Origin: Crambe crambe
Taxonomy: Eukaryota > Porifera > Demospongiae > Poecilosclerida > Crambeidae
DNA length: 64,000 nt
NCBI GenBank assembly: GCA_963924555.1
Contig: OZ004593.1
Coordinates: forward strand, 6,010,480 to 6,074,479
Direction of reading: 5' to 3'
Of the stretch, positions 12,477 to 25,345 are shown piece after piece. A program made the position numbers and the translations under genes. Position 1 is the stretch's first letter. The number at the start of each line of letters is the position of its first letter. The notes under the pieces were generated by a model. The model worked only from the letters and a program-made list of their open reading frames with translations, did not search any database and was not told the DNA's origin.

Positions 12477-13991
12477 ATGGATTCTTTTCTGTTGATGTTT
12501 CATGTACTGCTAGGACTCACAGGAACATGCACTGGTAAGTGTTACATCAAGCATAATAGCTATAGCTAATGGATTAACTTCATTATTATACCAGGTGCCT
12601 TCTTCCCTCCTACTGCCTACACTCTGAATGGAGTGATGTCAGTGAATGGGTCGGATGCAACTGGAGGTTGTCCTCAGGCATGTGTACAGACAATGTCAAC
12701 CAACACCTACTGTGACTGTGCTGGGACAGCTGGAGCAGGGACCTTCACTGGAGTCATCATTGATGGTGTGGTACCAACTCTAGACACTAGTCAGAGAGGA
12801 ACGTGGGCAACTCAACTGCTCACTGTGAGGGACAATACACAGAGAGTTAGAATAGGATTCCAATTCCAGAATGCAGTTGTGCTACGTGAGGTGGAACTGT
12901 ATCTGTTCTACTGTCTTTCTTGGAACATTGGTGGATCTCCAGTTGGAACAAACACTATCAACATATACAATGCAATACTATTCCCAACATTCGTCAACTC
13001 CTTTGGTGGTAGTGTTGGGAGTGTGACTCTAACCAGTAACATGATTAACTGTGAGTCCCTCATTAGGGTCTCAATTCCCTTACAAGGAGCCAGAAGCACA
13101 CTTAGATGTTTCATAGAATTCACAAATTCACAGCGGTTCATAGAGTGGCTCCACATTGCTGAGGTGAGATTCTCTGATGAACTCATTCCAACTCCTGGAC
13201 TACTACCTGGTAAGATGAATGGAGTTAATAGTCTCATTTCAGTAACATCAGTGCAGCCTTCCACAGGACCTGGCATGAGTTCATCATCGCTACAAGTTAT
13301 AACTACCACCATCACTACTACTCTAACCCCTCAACCTACAGTTTCTCCTACACCCACTAACAATATGCTTGACACCACCACCCTCACAACGATCACCTCC
13401 CCCATCATCACTACCACTTCCCTCACTGACTCTACCATCACCATAGGTAACCAGTTGCCAGGTGCATTAATAGGAGTGTTTAGCTGCAGTGCTGTATGAC
13501 ACGACATCTTTTCTTTTTCCTTAGGTCATATACCCACTACTAGAAGTGAAGTGTGTCCTTCCTGTTCCAGCACTCCTGCCATTTTGTCAGCTGTCATTAC
13601 AGCCTTCATCACAGCTCTACTGGCCACAGTCATCTTTGTGGTGGTGCAGGTTGTCATCTGCAAGTGCCATTCAAAGTTCAGACCTGGGGGGACTAAGATG
13701 GGAGCCTCAGCAGGAGGAGAGGGGCAGGAGTATGAAGTGATAGATGGAGGTGTTGTAACTGAAACAGGAATATTGGCAGGAGGGGAAGAGCAGGATTATG
13801 AGCAGATGGATGGAGATGAAGGCGGTGCAACTGAGGCAGGTATTACAGCAAGAGGGGAGGGGCAGGAGTATGAGATGATTGTGGGTAGACATGAGGGAGG
13901 TGTGGTTATGAGTGAAGAAAGAGAGCAGTTGGGTAATCAAACCTTTGAACTTCAGAAAAATGAAGCATATGGTACTTATTCATCATCATAA
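12477..13991 (+). CDS. L5: kinase-less receptor with repeated-tyrosine tail, intact
   Basis: Exons 12477-12534, 12595-13209, 13243-13446 and 13525-13991 join in phase 1 throughout and give 447 aa without a stop. Residues 1-19 are the signal peptide and 20-224 the ectodomain, including the YCDC and WNIGGSPVGTNTINIYNA motifs. Residues 225-292 form a Thr/Ser/Pro stalk. Exon 4 adds CPSCSST, a membrane segment at about 311-333 ([16 protein letters not shown]) and CKCHSKFRPGG. A tail of about 110 residues has three units of GGEGQEYE type containing YEVI, YEQM and YEMI and ends AYGTYSSS. YEQM fits the YxxM consensus for the PI3-kinase p85 SH2 domain, and YEVI and YEMI fit general SH2 sites. There is no catalytic domain. 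The ectodomain is nearly identical to those of the kinase genes on either side. Retaining intron 3 would give a truncated product ending at 13499. Confidence 0.85.
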
Positions 13992-15283
13992 GACTTATAT
14001 ATTAGCTAACTTCCATTAGCCAGAGTGAACTTAGATTCATGGCATACCATTACAATAATTCTTATGGTTATAAAAATCACATTGTATATCAAGTTACTGC
14101 TTCTCCAATGTGTTTATACATACACCTTAATTTTATGTTCGTAATAATGTAATTAATTCTACTCTTACTTCATAGAGAATAACCAGACAGGATATGCTCA
14201 TTCTTTACTCCAAAGCTCCACTTCCTGTTCTGTTGTGTTGTTTTCTCACTCCTAATAGCCACACAATAGCCAAATTCTCCTCTAGAATCATATAAACCAC
14301 ACATTATAACAAAATAACACAAATTTGTTACGATTGTAATAGGGGTGAGTACTTGTCTTGTTCGCAGACTAATTTTTTCTTCCCATGCAAATTAGGGGTG
14401 CCCCTCCCTTCCTCCGTGTGCCCCCCAAAAATTGCATGGGGAGAAAAAAATTGGTCTGGAAACAAGACTAGGCAATTGAGTGCAGCAAGCCCCACACTAG
14501 GGAGTTGACCGAAATATCAATATAAGGTGTTATGGTTTTGTGATTAATTTTGACTCCTATAATTATATTCATTGGCAATTGTATCTGGTTGGGGCATGCA
14601 GCACATCATGAGCGTATAAATACTTTGAGGGATGTGCATTTAATACAAACCAGCTCAAAACCAGAGAGGCATGGCTGCCCCAAAACTTTAGGCCTATAGT
14701 CTCACCCATTCATTTCACAAGTGTCAATAATCATTTCCTAGTGATGCTAGCTAATTATGTTTACATATGCTAACTGAATACACAAAGTACACCACTGAGT
14801 AGCAGTACCTAGTACACCAGTATATGCAGTAGTCTATGCCATTATAATATTATATGGTTTATGTGTACCATAACAACTCACTACTAACTACATTCATGTT
14901 GGGAAAGTTCATTTCCTTTTTTGTAAACAATGAAGTGGTGCTGGGCTGATACACACATCAAGCCCTAACTTTATAGCTACAGCAGTGAGTGTATAGCTTT
15001 AGTATAACAACTGACCTGCTGTTGATCGGAGAACTGGAGTGAACAGGAGTGAAACACTGAGTGACTGAGTTAAACTAGCTACGTAGCTAGAGGCTCAGTC
15101 TGCCTTCTAGCTAGTTATAGAATTGTACAGTTTTTCAGTACTGTATTGCTAACCAGCAAGAGAACAGGATCCAGAAAACATACACGGATCCAGTCGTCCT
15201 GTGAGTCCCTAGACTAGCTTATGTGCTCGAAGCCATGCATGTTCAGTTTGACACGCCCTCCTTTTACAGCTGACTGCACCATC
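13992..15283 (+). promoter_or_regulatory. Intergenic: L5 3' flank, TATA-like box, L6 leader
   Basis: This interval parallels 1914-3238 along its whole length, with small indels. TATAAATA is at 14615-14622, in the same sequence context as 2539-2546 and about 670 bp before the L6 start. The leader begins near 14880, and the acceptor of the leader intron is at about 15266-15269. No gene is seen. Confidence 0.4.
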
Positions 15284-18200
15284 ATGGATTCTTTCCTATT
15301 GATGTTTCATGTACTGCTAGCACTCACAGGAACATGCACTGGTAGGTATTAGTCCAAGCATAACAGCTAGCTAATGGATCAACTTCATTATATGCCAGGT
15401 GCCTTCTTCTATCCTACTGCATACACTCTGAATGAAGTGATGTCTGTGAATGGGTCAGATGCAACTGGAGGTTGTCCTCAGGCATGTGTACAGACAGTGT
15501 CCTATTGTGACTGCACTGGAACAGCTGGAGCAGGGACCTTCACTGGAGTCATCATTGATGATGTGGTACCAACTGTAGACACACATCAGAGAGGGACCTG
15601 GGCAACTCAACTGTTCACTGTGAGGGGCAATGCACAGAACATTAGAATAGGATTCCAATTCCAGAATACAGTTATGCTACGTGAGGTGGAACTGTATCTG
15701 TTCTACTGTCCTCCTTGGGGCATTGGTGGATCTCCTAATGGAATAGACACTATTATCAACATATATAATGCAATATCATTTCCAGTATTCGTCAACACCT
15801 TTGGTGGTAGTGTGGGGAGTGTGACTCTAACCAATGACATGGCTAACTGTGACGACCTCACTAGGGTCTCCATTCCCTTACAAGGAGACAGAAGCACACT
15901 CATTTACTTCATTGAATTCACAAATTCACAGCAGTCTATACATTGGATCCACATTGTTGAGGTGAGATTCTCTGATGAACTCATTCCAACTCCTGGACTA
16001 CTACCAGGTAAGATAAATAGAGTAGCTAATAGCATATTATTATTACTTCAGTGACATCAGTGCAACCATTCTCCACAGTGCCTGGTACGAGTTCATCATC
16101 ACTACAAGTTGTAACTAGCACAAGAACTACTACTACACCCCCTCAACCTACAGTTTCTCCTACACCCACTAACAGTATGCTTGATACCACCACCTTCACA
16201 ACCATAACCTCCTCCATCACTACTACCACAACCTCCTTCACTGATTCTACCATCACCATGGGTGGCCAGTTGCCAACCATGAGTAACCAGTTGCCAACCA
16301 TGGGTAACAACAGTACCATGGTTAATAACCAGTTGCCAATGGGTGGTATAATAGGAGGACTGGTGGCTGCAATTGTTGTCCTTTTACTGCTCTTACTGAT
16401 AGGGGGTGTGGTCATCTTTTTATGTTATACACAAAACAAGAGCAAAAGTTATCGTACCGAAGTCGAACAATTTCAAGGTGCAGTGTATGAAGGAAACAAC
16501 ACAGACTTGGCAGAACTCAGCACAAAGTTGGAGCCTACCAACATAACTACACACACTCACCATTACAAAAAAAACGAACTCGAAATGAAGATGAGAAGTC
16601 AGTCGTCACCTTCACACCTAGCTGGTCCCAATGTGCCTGATGGCAATAAAGTCACTTATTCCGAGCCAAACCAGAACAAGATGAACGGTCAACCACAGTT
16701 CATCGGTGAAAATGGTTACAGTGATATTGATATTCACGACAACGAAGCAAAACTGGAATCTATTTCTACCAAAGATGGGGAGGTGGATACAGAATATCTC
16801 ACCATTGGTGAGACCAAGAAGGAGAAAGAAACTGGTGAATTGGGGGAAAGGGGGAAAGAATTGGACTCCTCACTGAGACTAGAAACAAGATTGTATTCAA
16901 TCGTACAGAAGCAAAAAGCGCCACGTGTCCCAAAGAAAATACCTGAACTTTACAGAGATCTAAAAGCAGAGGTGGATGGCAATGAGGAGTACTATAGTGA
17001 GGTGGACGATACATTGAAGGAGAGCATAAGGATAGGGAAAGAGGGAAAGACTGCAATTCCTGAATCTGCCAAGTCTGATGCAGCACAGGAAGAGTCTCAG
17101 TATTACTCTGTTGTAAGTGATGCCAACGAGAAAAAAGTTCCCGAAATAATCATTGGAGAATACAGTGAAATGGAAAGAGAAGTAACAGAAGAAGAAGTTT
17201 ACTCTGAGATAAGAGAAAAATCAGCACCCAATATAAGTGGTCCAAAAATATTGCGCAATCCAGTCTTTGAAAATATGGATGCCAATCCTAATTACGAGTC
17301 ATCTACGGTCATGTTGTCGGGGGTACAAGATGGTGATGAGATCTATACCAATCCTGATGCTGACATGCAAGTGAGGCCGGAAGATAACTTGAACATCTAC
17401 AATACTGTTTACAATGAACCACTATCACCTTCCATGTTCAACAAACGCAAAGAGTTGGCTGAAATACATTCCACTAATACTGATCACAAAGAGAAAGAAC
17501 CAGAACCCAAAAATGAAGATGGAGACTCTGAAGACATGGAAGAAGAACTCATGTACGCTCCGATATACTCAGTTTCACCTCTGGAAAATGATTCCAGCAA
17601 AAAATTGTTGGAAGTCAAGTTGGAAAACCTTCACAAAATCAAAACTCTCGGTACGGGAAATTTTGGCAAAGTCATCTTGGCGAATACAGTGGATTTGAGT
17701 CCCAAGGATTTGAAGATGAGTGATACTGATGATGATAAGACAAAATCGACTCATGTTGCTGTGAAACAGTTGAAGTTAAGTGTATTGTCTTCAATAAAAG
17801 AAGCATTCGACAAAGAACTGAAATTCATGTCTCGTCTTAATCACCCGAACGTCATCCGAGTGTTGGGGGCATGTACCCAAGACACTAACACCCCTTTCAT
17901 CGTGATGGAGTATATGAAGAAAGGAGATCTCTATGAATACCTCTTGAATTTCGAAACTGTTTCACAGGGCAGCAATCCACCTACTGACCTCACCATAAGC
18001 ACGGGCACACTGACCAGTATGTCAGCACAAATCGCCAGTGCCATGAAATACCTCGCCTCTCGAAACTTCATCCATCGTGATCTCGCCATTTGCAACTGCC
18101 TGGTTGGGTCTGATCTGCAGATCAAGATAGCTGATTTTGGACTGAGTCGAAGCCTCTATGAATCTCATTACTATGTGATCAAAGGTCATGCTGTCCTACC

Positions 18201-18522
18201 AGTCCGCTGGATGGCAAGAGAGTGCTTTTACGGTAAATTTTCAGCAAAAACAGATGTCTGGGCATTTGGAGTGACCATGTGGGAGATCTTTACGCTGGCA
18301 AAGGACATTCCTTATGAAGACATGGACGATAAAGAAGTTATTGACGATGCTACCAAGAAAGACGGAAGTCGAAAACTGTTGCGAAAGCCAAAAGATTGCC
18401 CTCAGGGAGTTTACGATGTGATGCTTCAGTGTTGGAAAGAAGACCCAAAAGAGAGAGCAACTTTTGAAAAACTGCACTATGCCCTGTCATTGTTGACTGT
18501 GAATGTTGAGGAAACTTCATAG
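15284..18522 (+). CDS. L6: DDR-like receptor tyrosine kinase, intact
   Basis: Exons 15284-15341, 15399-16007 and 16052-18522 join in phase 1 and give 1045 aa. The signal peptide is MDSFLLMFHVLLALTGTCT. The ectodomain covers residues 20-222 and a Thr/Ser stalk runs to about 318. The membrane segment is about 321-347 (GGIIGGLVAAIVVLLLLLL). A juxtamembrane region of about 400 residues carries tyrosine motifs including YYSEV, YYSVV, VYSEI, IYTNP (a YxN, Grb2-like site), IYNTV and YNEP. The kinase spans about 750-1035 with GTGNFGKV, VAVKQL, HRDL near 896 and DFG near 916. The catalytic loop reads HRDLAICN where relatives have HRDLAIRN. Only about ten residues follow the kinase, so docking sites lie ahead of the kinase, as in DDRs. 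It probably signals from the plasma membrane; the ligand is unknown. Confidence 0.9.
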
Positions 18523-19640
18523 ATAGATAAGTTAGTATCATAATTATTTCATTTGTGAATGAGTTTGCACATCATAACAAATTACAACTGTTTTTCATAT
18601 TGGAATGTGTTGTTGTTTTTTTTTTTTTAATTATGTATTATAGCTATCATTACTCTTTGATGATTACGAGTTTATCTTGCCCTAGCCCTAAACATAATTA
18701 TCATGTTTGGAAAAAGATTTTCATATGGAGGACTCTCTAGAATGAAGCCCCAAAGTAACATTTATTAATTAAGCCAATACTCTTGGTGCATTATAGCAAT
18801 GATCCAAAGAACCATCCCTAGGAAGGTTTATCTTGAAATTGTTAGTTTTATCAAGCATTGCACAATATTTAGTAACCCAATAACTAGAGCAACTTTCAAA
18901 AATACACATGAAACATTGAGGATCAGAAATCTAAAACTCCAAACATCCTAATGTGTACATATGTACTGGAATATGTTTAGCAACAAATTCACTCCAGAGA
19001 AGAAGGCAAAGTGATGAAAAAGAAAAGAGTGCCAAGGTTTGTTTGTTTTTTTTACTGCTGTTGTTGTTCTTATTGTTGTTCTGATTGTTGTTGTTGTTAT
19101 TTGTTGTTTTGCATTTCAAGTAATAATTCATGTTTTGCTTGTCCCATGGCTAGCCATATTATTAGATAGCTCATACAAGTATCTCAGTTTCATTCCAATA
19201 GCTAGCAGTATATCTATAAATTTACTATTAACATCAAAATACAATTTAATAATGACTTGGCCCACAATGAATTATAGGGCTGATGTTGTCCACTACCTAT
19301 TATAATGATTGTCTTCTGTTTTTAGTTTCCCTGCAGCAACTGTTGACTATTGAGGGATAATTCTTAATGATAACATGATAGAATTATTAATCATCATTCC
19401 ATTACAGGCTGATAAGCATAACAGCTATCTCTAATTGCATCTGCTGGCCTGGAATGAATTAAAGCAGTGCGAGATTCAGTGAGTCAAAATTATAATAGAG
19501 TAGGTGAGCAGATTCATTGAAATTGTAACTGCTTGCATTTAAGCATTTGAGATAATTTATTGTTAAATATTTAATAATTAAATAATTATTATTTAATAAT
19601 TAATTGAGATAATTATTAAATAAGATCAGCTGATAGTATC
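18523..19640 (+). other. L6 3' flank and orphan class (c) leader
   Basis: After L6 the sequence matches the flanks of L8, L10 and L13. It includes a TTG/GTT-rich tract at about 19040-19112 and then the block that precedes class (c) genes, with donor GTGAGT at about 19489. The class (c) leader is cut off near 19620, where an AT-rich stretch joins a class (a)/(b) leader instead. No gene is seen. Confidence 0.5.
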
Positions 19641-19977
19641 AAGCCCCAACTTTATACAACAGTCTATAGCTATAGCATAACAACTGCATGACCTGCCGTT
19701 GGCTGAGAGCTAGGCTGAACAGGAGTGAAACACTGAGTGACTGATCTAAAGATAGTTTAGACAGCTCAGTCTGCTAGTTATATAGCATTCTACAGTTTTT
19801 CAGTACTAGCTAGCAAGAGAAAAGGCTGCTATCTAAGGCTCCAGAAAAATATAATGGATCCAGTCGTCCAGTGAGTCCCTAGGCCATTATTAGCTAGCTA
19901 TGTATTGCTGCTTTGTGCCCGAAGCCATGCATGTTCAGTTTGACACACCCTCTTATACACTATTAAACTGCACCATC

Positions 19978-20235
19978 ATGGAATCTTTTCCGTTTCATGT
20001 ACTGTTAGCACTCACAGGAACATGCACTGGTATAGCTAAGTGTTAGCCCAGCCAGCTAATGGATTAAAATATTTGTCAGATACCTTCTTGAATTCCATCC
20101 TGATGCCTACACTCTGAATGGAGTGATGTCAGTGAATGGATCAGATGCAAGCGGAGGTTGTCCTCAGGCATGTGTACAGACAATGTCAACCAACACCTAC
20201 TGTGACTGTGCTGGAATAACTCAAGTCCTGTTGTA
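19978..20235 (+). pseudogene. Remnant locus: signal exon and first part of ectodomain exon
   Basis: A leader from about 19640 is followed by ATG 19978 and a shortened signal exon (six codons of the usual exon are missing). The ectodomain fragment at about 20081-20220 ends after the YCDCAG motif. The sequence then jumps directly to the 3' flank of a class (b) gene, which begins at about 20221 and matches the 1981 region. One deletion therefore removed most of a receptor gene. Confidence 0.8.
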
Positions 20236-21367
20236 ACTTATTATCAAGTTGTTACTTCTCCAATACACTTTGATTTCATGTTCATATTAATTCAGGCAGC
20301 TAGCTGGCTAGATCATTATTCTTACCTTCAGAAAATAATCAGACTCCTTCTTCCTCCAAAGCTCTACTTCCTTGCTTTTCTGTTGTTTTCTCACTCTCAG
20401 TATAACCACACCATATAGGCTAGCCAAATTCTCCCCTAGGATAATTATTATAAATTATATGTGATTAAAAACAATAACAGTTGTTATAATTATGGCGAGT
20501 GCCAGTGAGCTCCACATGAGGGAGTTGACTGAACCATCAATATAATGAAGGGAAGACCTTGGTTTTGTGAATATTCATTGGCAATAGCATTTGGTTGGGA
20601 CATGCATCACATATTTCTAGGCAGTCATAACAATTGCTACTGTTTTTGATCGAGGGAGCCAAGGAGGGGGTTTGAATACTTGGAGGGACGTGCATTATAA
20701 ACACTCAAAGCAGAGAGGCATGGCTGCCCCAGCACTCAAACTTCCTCTAGGCCTAATAGCTTATTCGTGATCCTGTCTCACCCTTTCATTTCATAATAGC
20801 TAGTGATGATAATTAAGTCAATGTTTGTGACACAAAGTACACCAGTAGCCATATGCCCTTATAATATTGGGCTCATGTGTAAGTTGTACTGTTAGTATTT
20901 CACCATAACAACTCACTGTTAACTACATTCATATTGAGAAAGTATTCACAGTTCATTTCCTTTTTTGTAAACAATAAAGTCGGTAGCATACACACATCAA
21001 GCCCCAACTTTATACAACAGTCTATAGCTATAGCATAACAACTGTCAACTGACCTGCCGTTGGTTGGATCTGGAGAGCTGGGCTGAACAGGAGTGAAACA
21101 CTGGGTGACTGAAGTTCAGCCAACTAAATTATAACTCAGTCTGCCTACTAGGCTAACTACATAGCTATAGCATTCTACAGTTTCTCAGTACTGCATCGCT
21201 AGCTAGTAAGAAAACAGACTGCTACCTAAAGGCTCCAAAGAAATTATACACGGATCCAGTCGTCCAGTGAGTCCCTAGCCCATTATTAGCTATTGCTGCT
21301 ATGTGCCTGAAGCCATCCATGTTCAGTTTGACACGCCCTCCATTTACAGCTAACTAACTGCACCATC
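20236..21367 (+). promoter_or_regulatory. Class (b) 3' flank and L8 leader
   Basis: Homologous to 2000-3238 and 14080-15283. The TATA-like site of those copies is degenerate here (TTTGAATA near 20671). The leader from about 20910 has donor GTGAGT at about 21266 and an acceptor just before the ATG at 21368. No gene is seen. Confidence 0.4.
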
Positions 21368-24300
21368 ATGGATGCTTTTCTGCTGATGTTTCATGTACTG
21401 CTAGCACTCACAGGAACATGCACTGGTAAGTGTTAGTCCAAGTATGTGAATCAATGGATAAGCTTTATTATTATGCCAGGTGCTTTCTTCCATCCTACTG
21501 CCTACACTCTGAATGGAGTGATGTCAGTGAATGGGTCAGATCCAACTGGAGGTTGTCCTCACGCATGTGTACAGTCTAACTCTTATTGTGACTGTGCTGG
21601 GACAGCTGGAGTAGGGACCTTCACTGGAGTCATCATTGATGGTGTGGTACCAACACTAGACACAAGTCAGAGAGGGACCTGGGCAACTCAACTGTTTACT
21701 GTGAGGGGGAATTCACGGACATTTAGAATAGGATTTCAATTCCAGAATACAGTTATGCTACGTGGGGTGGAACTGTATCTGTTCTACTGTCCTTCTTGGA
21801 AAATTGGTGGATCTCCAGTTGGAACAAACACTATCAACATATACAATGCAATACTATTCCCAACATTTGTTGATTCCTTTGGTGGTAGTGTGGGGAGTGT
21901 GACTCTAACCAGTGACATGGCTAACTGTGAGTCACTCATTAGGGTCTCAATTCCCTTACAAGGGCACATGGCTGTACTCAATTACTTCATTGAATTCACT
22001 TCACAAGGGTCCTTTCAAGGGGTCCACATCGCTGAAGTGAGATTCTCCAATGAACTCATTCCAACTCCTGCTGGTAAGATAAATGAAGTAGCTAATGACT
22101 AATACATATTCGATTTTTATTTCAGCAACACCAGTGCAACCATCCTTCACAGCACCTGACACGAGTTTATTATCGCTACAATTTGTAACTAGCACTAAAA
22201 CTACCATCACCACTACTCTACCTACTGCAGTTTCTCCTATACCCACTAACAGTATGCTTGACACCACGACCCTCACAACCTCCATCACCACTACCACATC
22301 CCTCAATAACTCCACCCGTCCTATTGCCACACCCACCCTCAGCACTACCATGGGTAACCAGTTTCTGGGTGCCATAATAGGAGGACTGGTAGCTGCAATT
22401 GTCGTCCTCTTAATATTTTTACTGATAGGGGGTGTGGTCATCTTCTTATGCTTTACACAAAACAAGAGAAAAAGTTATCGTACCGAAGTGGAACAACTTC
22501 AAGGTGCAGTGTATGAAGGAAACAACACAAACTCAGCAGAACTCAGCACAAAGTTGGAGCCTACCAAGATAACCACACACAATCGCCATTACGAAAAAAC
22601 TGAACTCGAAATGAAGATGAGTAGTCAGTCATCACCTTCACACCTAGCTCGTCCCAATGTGCCTGATGGCAATAAAGTCACTTATTCCAAGCCAAACAAG
22701 AACAGGATGAACGGTCAACCACAGTTCATCGGTGAAAATGGTTACAGTGATATTGATATTCATGACGATGAAGCAAAACTAGAATCTATTTCCACCAAAG
22801 ACGGGGAGGTGGATGCCGAATATTTCACAATTGGTGAGACCAAGAAGGAGAAAGAAACTGGTGAATTGGGGGGGAGGGGGAAAGAATCGGATAGCAGTCC
22901 GAGACTAGAAACAAGATTGTATTCAGTCGTACAGAAGCAAGCACCACGTGTCCCAAAGAAAACACCTGAACTGTACAGAGACCTGAAAGCAGAGGTGAAT
23001 GGCAATGAGGAGTACTATAGTGAGGTGGACGATACATTGAAGGAGAGCATAAGGGTAGGAAAAGAGGGGAAAAGTCCAATTCCCAAATTCACCAAGTCTG
23101 ATGCAGCACAGGAAGAGTCTCAGTATTACTCTGTTGTGAGTGATGCCAACGAGAAAAAAGTTCCCGAAATATTCATTGGAGAATACAGCAAAATGGAAAG
23201 AGAAGAAACAGAAGAAGATGTTTACTCCGAGATAAGAGAAAAATCAGCCAGAGCACCCAATACAAGTGGTCCACAAATATTACGCAATCCAGTCTTTGAA
23301 AACATGGATGCCAATCCTAATTATGAGTCATCTACGGTCATGTTATCGGGGGTACAAAATGGTGATGAGATCTATACCAATCCTGATGCTGACATGCAAG
23401 TGAGGCCGGAAGATAGCTTGAACATCTACGATACTGTTTACAATGAGCCACTATCACCTTCCATGTTCAATAAACGCAAAGATTTGGCTGAAACATGTGA
23501 TCACAAGGAGAAAGAACCAGAACCTAAAGATGAAGACTCTGAAGACATGGATGAAGAACTTGTGTACGCTCCGATATACTCAGTCTCACCTCTGGAAAAT
23601 GATTCCAGCAAAAAATTGTTGGAGGTCAAGTCAGAAAACATTCACAAGATAAAAACTCTTGGTACAGGAAATTTCGGCAAAGTCATCTTGGCGAATACAG
23701 TGGATTTGAGTCCCAAGGATTTGAAGATGAGTGATACTGATGATGATAAGACGAAATCGACTCGCGTTGCTGTGAAACAGCTGAAGCTAAGTGTATCGTC
23801 TTCAATAAAAGAGGCATTTGACAAAGAACTGAAATTCATGTCTCGCCTTAATCACCCGAACGTCATCCGTGTGTTGGGGGCATGTACCCAAGACACTGAC
23901 ACCCCTTTCATCGTGATGGAGTATATGAAGAAAGGAGATCTCCATAGATACCTCTTGAACTTTGAAACTATATCGCAGGGTACCAATCCACCTACTGACC
24001 TCACCATAAGCACAGGCACTCTGACCAGTATGTCAGCACAAATCACCAGTGCCATGAAATACCTCGCCTCTCGAAACTTCATCCATCGTGATCTCGCCAT
24101 TCGCAACTGCCTGGTTGGGTCTGATCTGCAGATCAAGATAGCCGATTTTGGACTGAGTCGAAGCCTCTATGAATCTCATTACTACGTGATCAAAGGTCAT
24201 GCCGTCCTACCAGTCCGATGGATGGCAAGGGAGTGCTTTTACGGTAAATTTTCAGCAAAAACAGATGTCTGGGCATTTGGGGTGACCATGTGGGAGATTT

Positions 24301-24533
24301 TCACGCTGGCAAAGGACATCCCTTATGAAGACATGGATGATAAAGAAGTTATTGACGATGCTACCAAGAATGACGGAAGTCGAAAACTGTTGCAAAAGCC
24401 AAAAGATTGCCCTCAGGGAGTTTACGATGTGATGCTTCAGTGTTGGAAAGAAAACCCAAAAGAGCGAGCAACTTTTGAAAAACTGCACAATGCCCTGTCA
24501 TTGTTGTCTGAGAATGTTGAGGAAACTTATTAA
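21368..24533 (+). CDS. L8: DDR-like receptor tyrosine kinase, intact
   Basis: Exons 21368-21425, 21480-22073 and 22126-24533 give 1019 aa, with all junctions in phase 1. It has a signal peptide (MDAFLLMFHVLLALTG) and an ectodomain at residues 20-217 with two short deletions relative to L6 (it lacks the TMSTNT stretch before YCDC and the GPLPG end). The membrane segment is about 300-327 (LGAIIGGLVAAIVVLLIFLL). The juxtamembrane region is nearly the same as in L6, with YYSEV, YYSVV, VYSEI, IYTNP, IYDTV and YNEP. The kinase starts near 724, with GTGNFGKV, VAVKQL, HRDLAIRN, DFGLSRS, YESHYY and LPVRWMARE, and stops about ten residues before the C-terminus. All catalytic residues are present. The kinase exon is highly similar to that of L10. 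Confidence 0.9.
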
Positions 24534-25310
24534 TATTCAAGTAATTTCATAACTATTGTTTGTGAATGGGTTTGTTGCTATTTCACATCATAAAAAAATG
24601 CAATAATTGTTTTCACTACATTGGAATGTGTGTTTTGTTAAATTAGTATTATAGTATCATTACTATGTGTCCATTAAAAGTTTATCTTATAAAGAACAGT
24701 AAACATAATATTGTGTTTGGAAAAAAAGATTTTTCATGTATGGAGGAAAGCACTGAAATGAAAGCCAAAAGATTATAGAATAAAGCCCCAAAGTAACAAG
24801 AGAACCTTTTTTATTGGTTAAAGCAATGTGATTGAATAAGTCCCTTTATAGCTACTCTTGGTGCATTATAGCTACCACCTCACTGAAATGAAAGCTAAGA
24901 ACTTCCTAGCCCCAAAGTAACCCTGAGGAAAGGGTTTCTGTATAGCTACTGTTAAAGTTACCTAACTAGCAATTAACTCTCTTCCTGATACAGGAGAATA
25001 CACATACAGAGTTAATAATACTGCTTAGTTCCCCTTCCATCATGGAATAATAGATGGCAGCCAGAGATGGTACAAGGAAGTTCATAAACTGTTCTGGGAT
25101 GGTTTATCTTGAAATTGTTAGTTTTATCAAGCATTGCACAATACTTAGTAACCCAATAGCTAGAGCTACTTTCAAAACACACATGAAGCATTAATCTAAA
25201 ACTCTAAACATCCTAATGTGTGCATACGTACTGGAAAATGTCTAACAACAAGCTCCCACTTTAAACCTCCGGAGAAGAAGGCAAAGTGATGAGAAAGAAA
25301 AGACTGCTAT

Positions 25311-25345
<35 letters not shown>

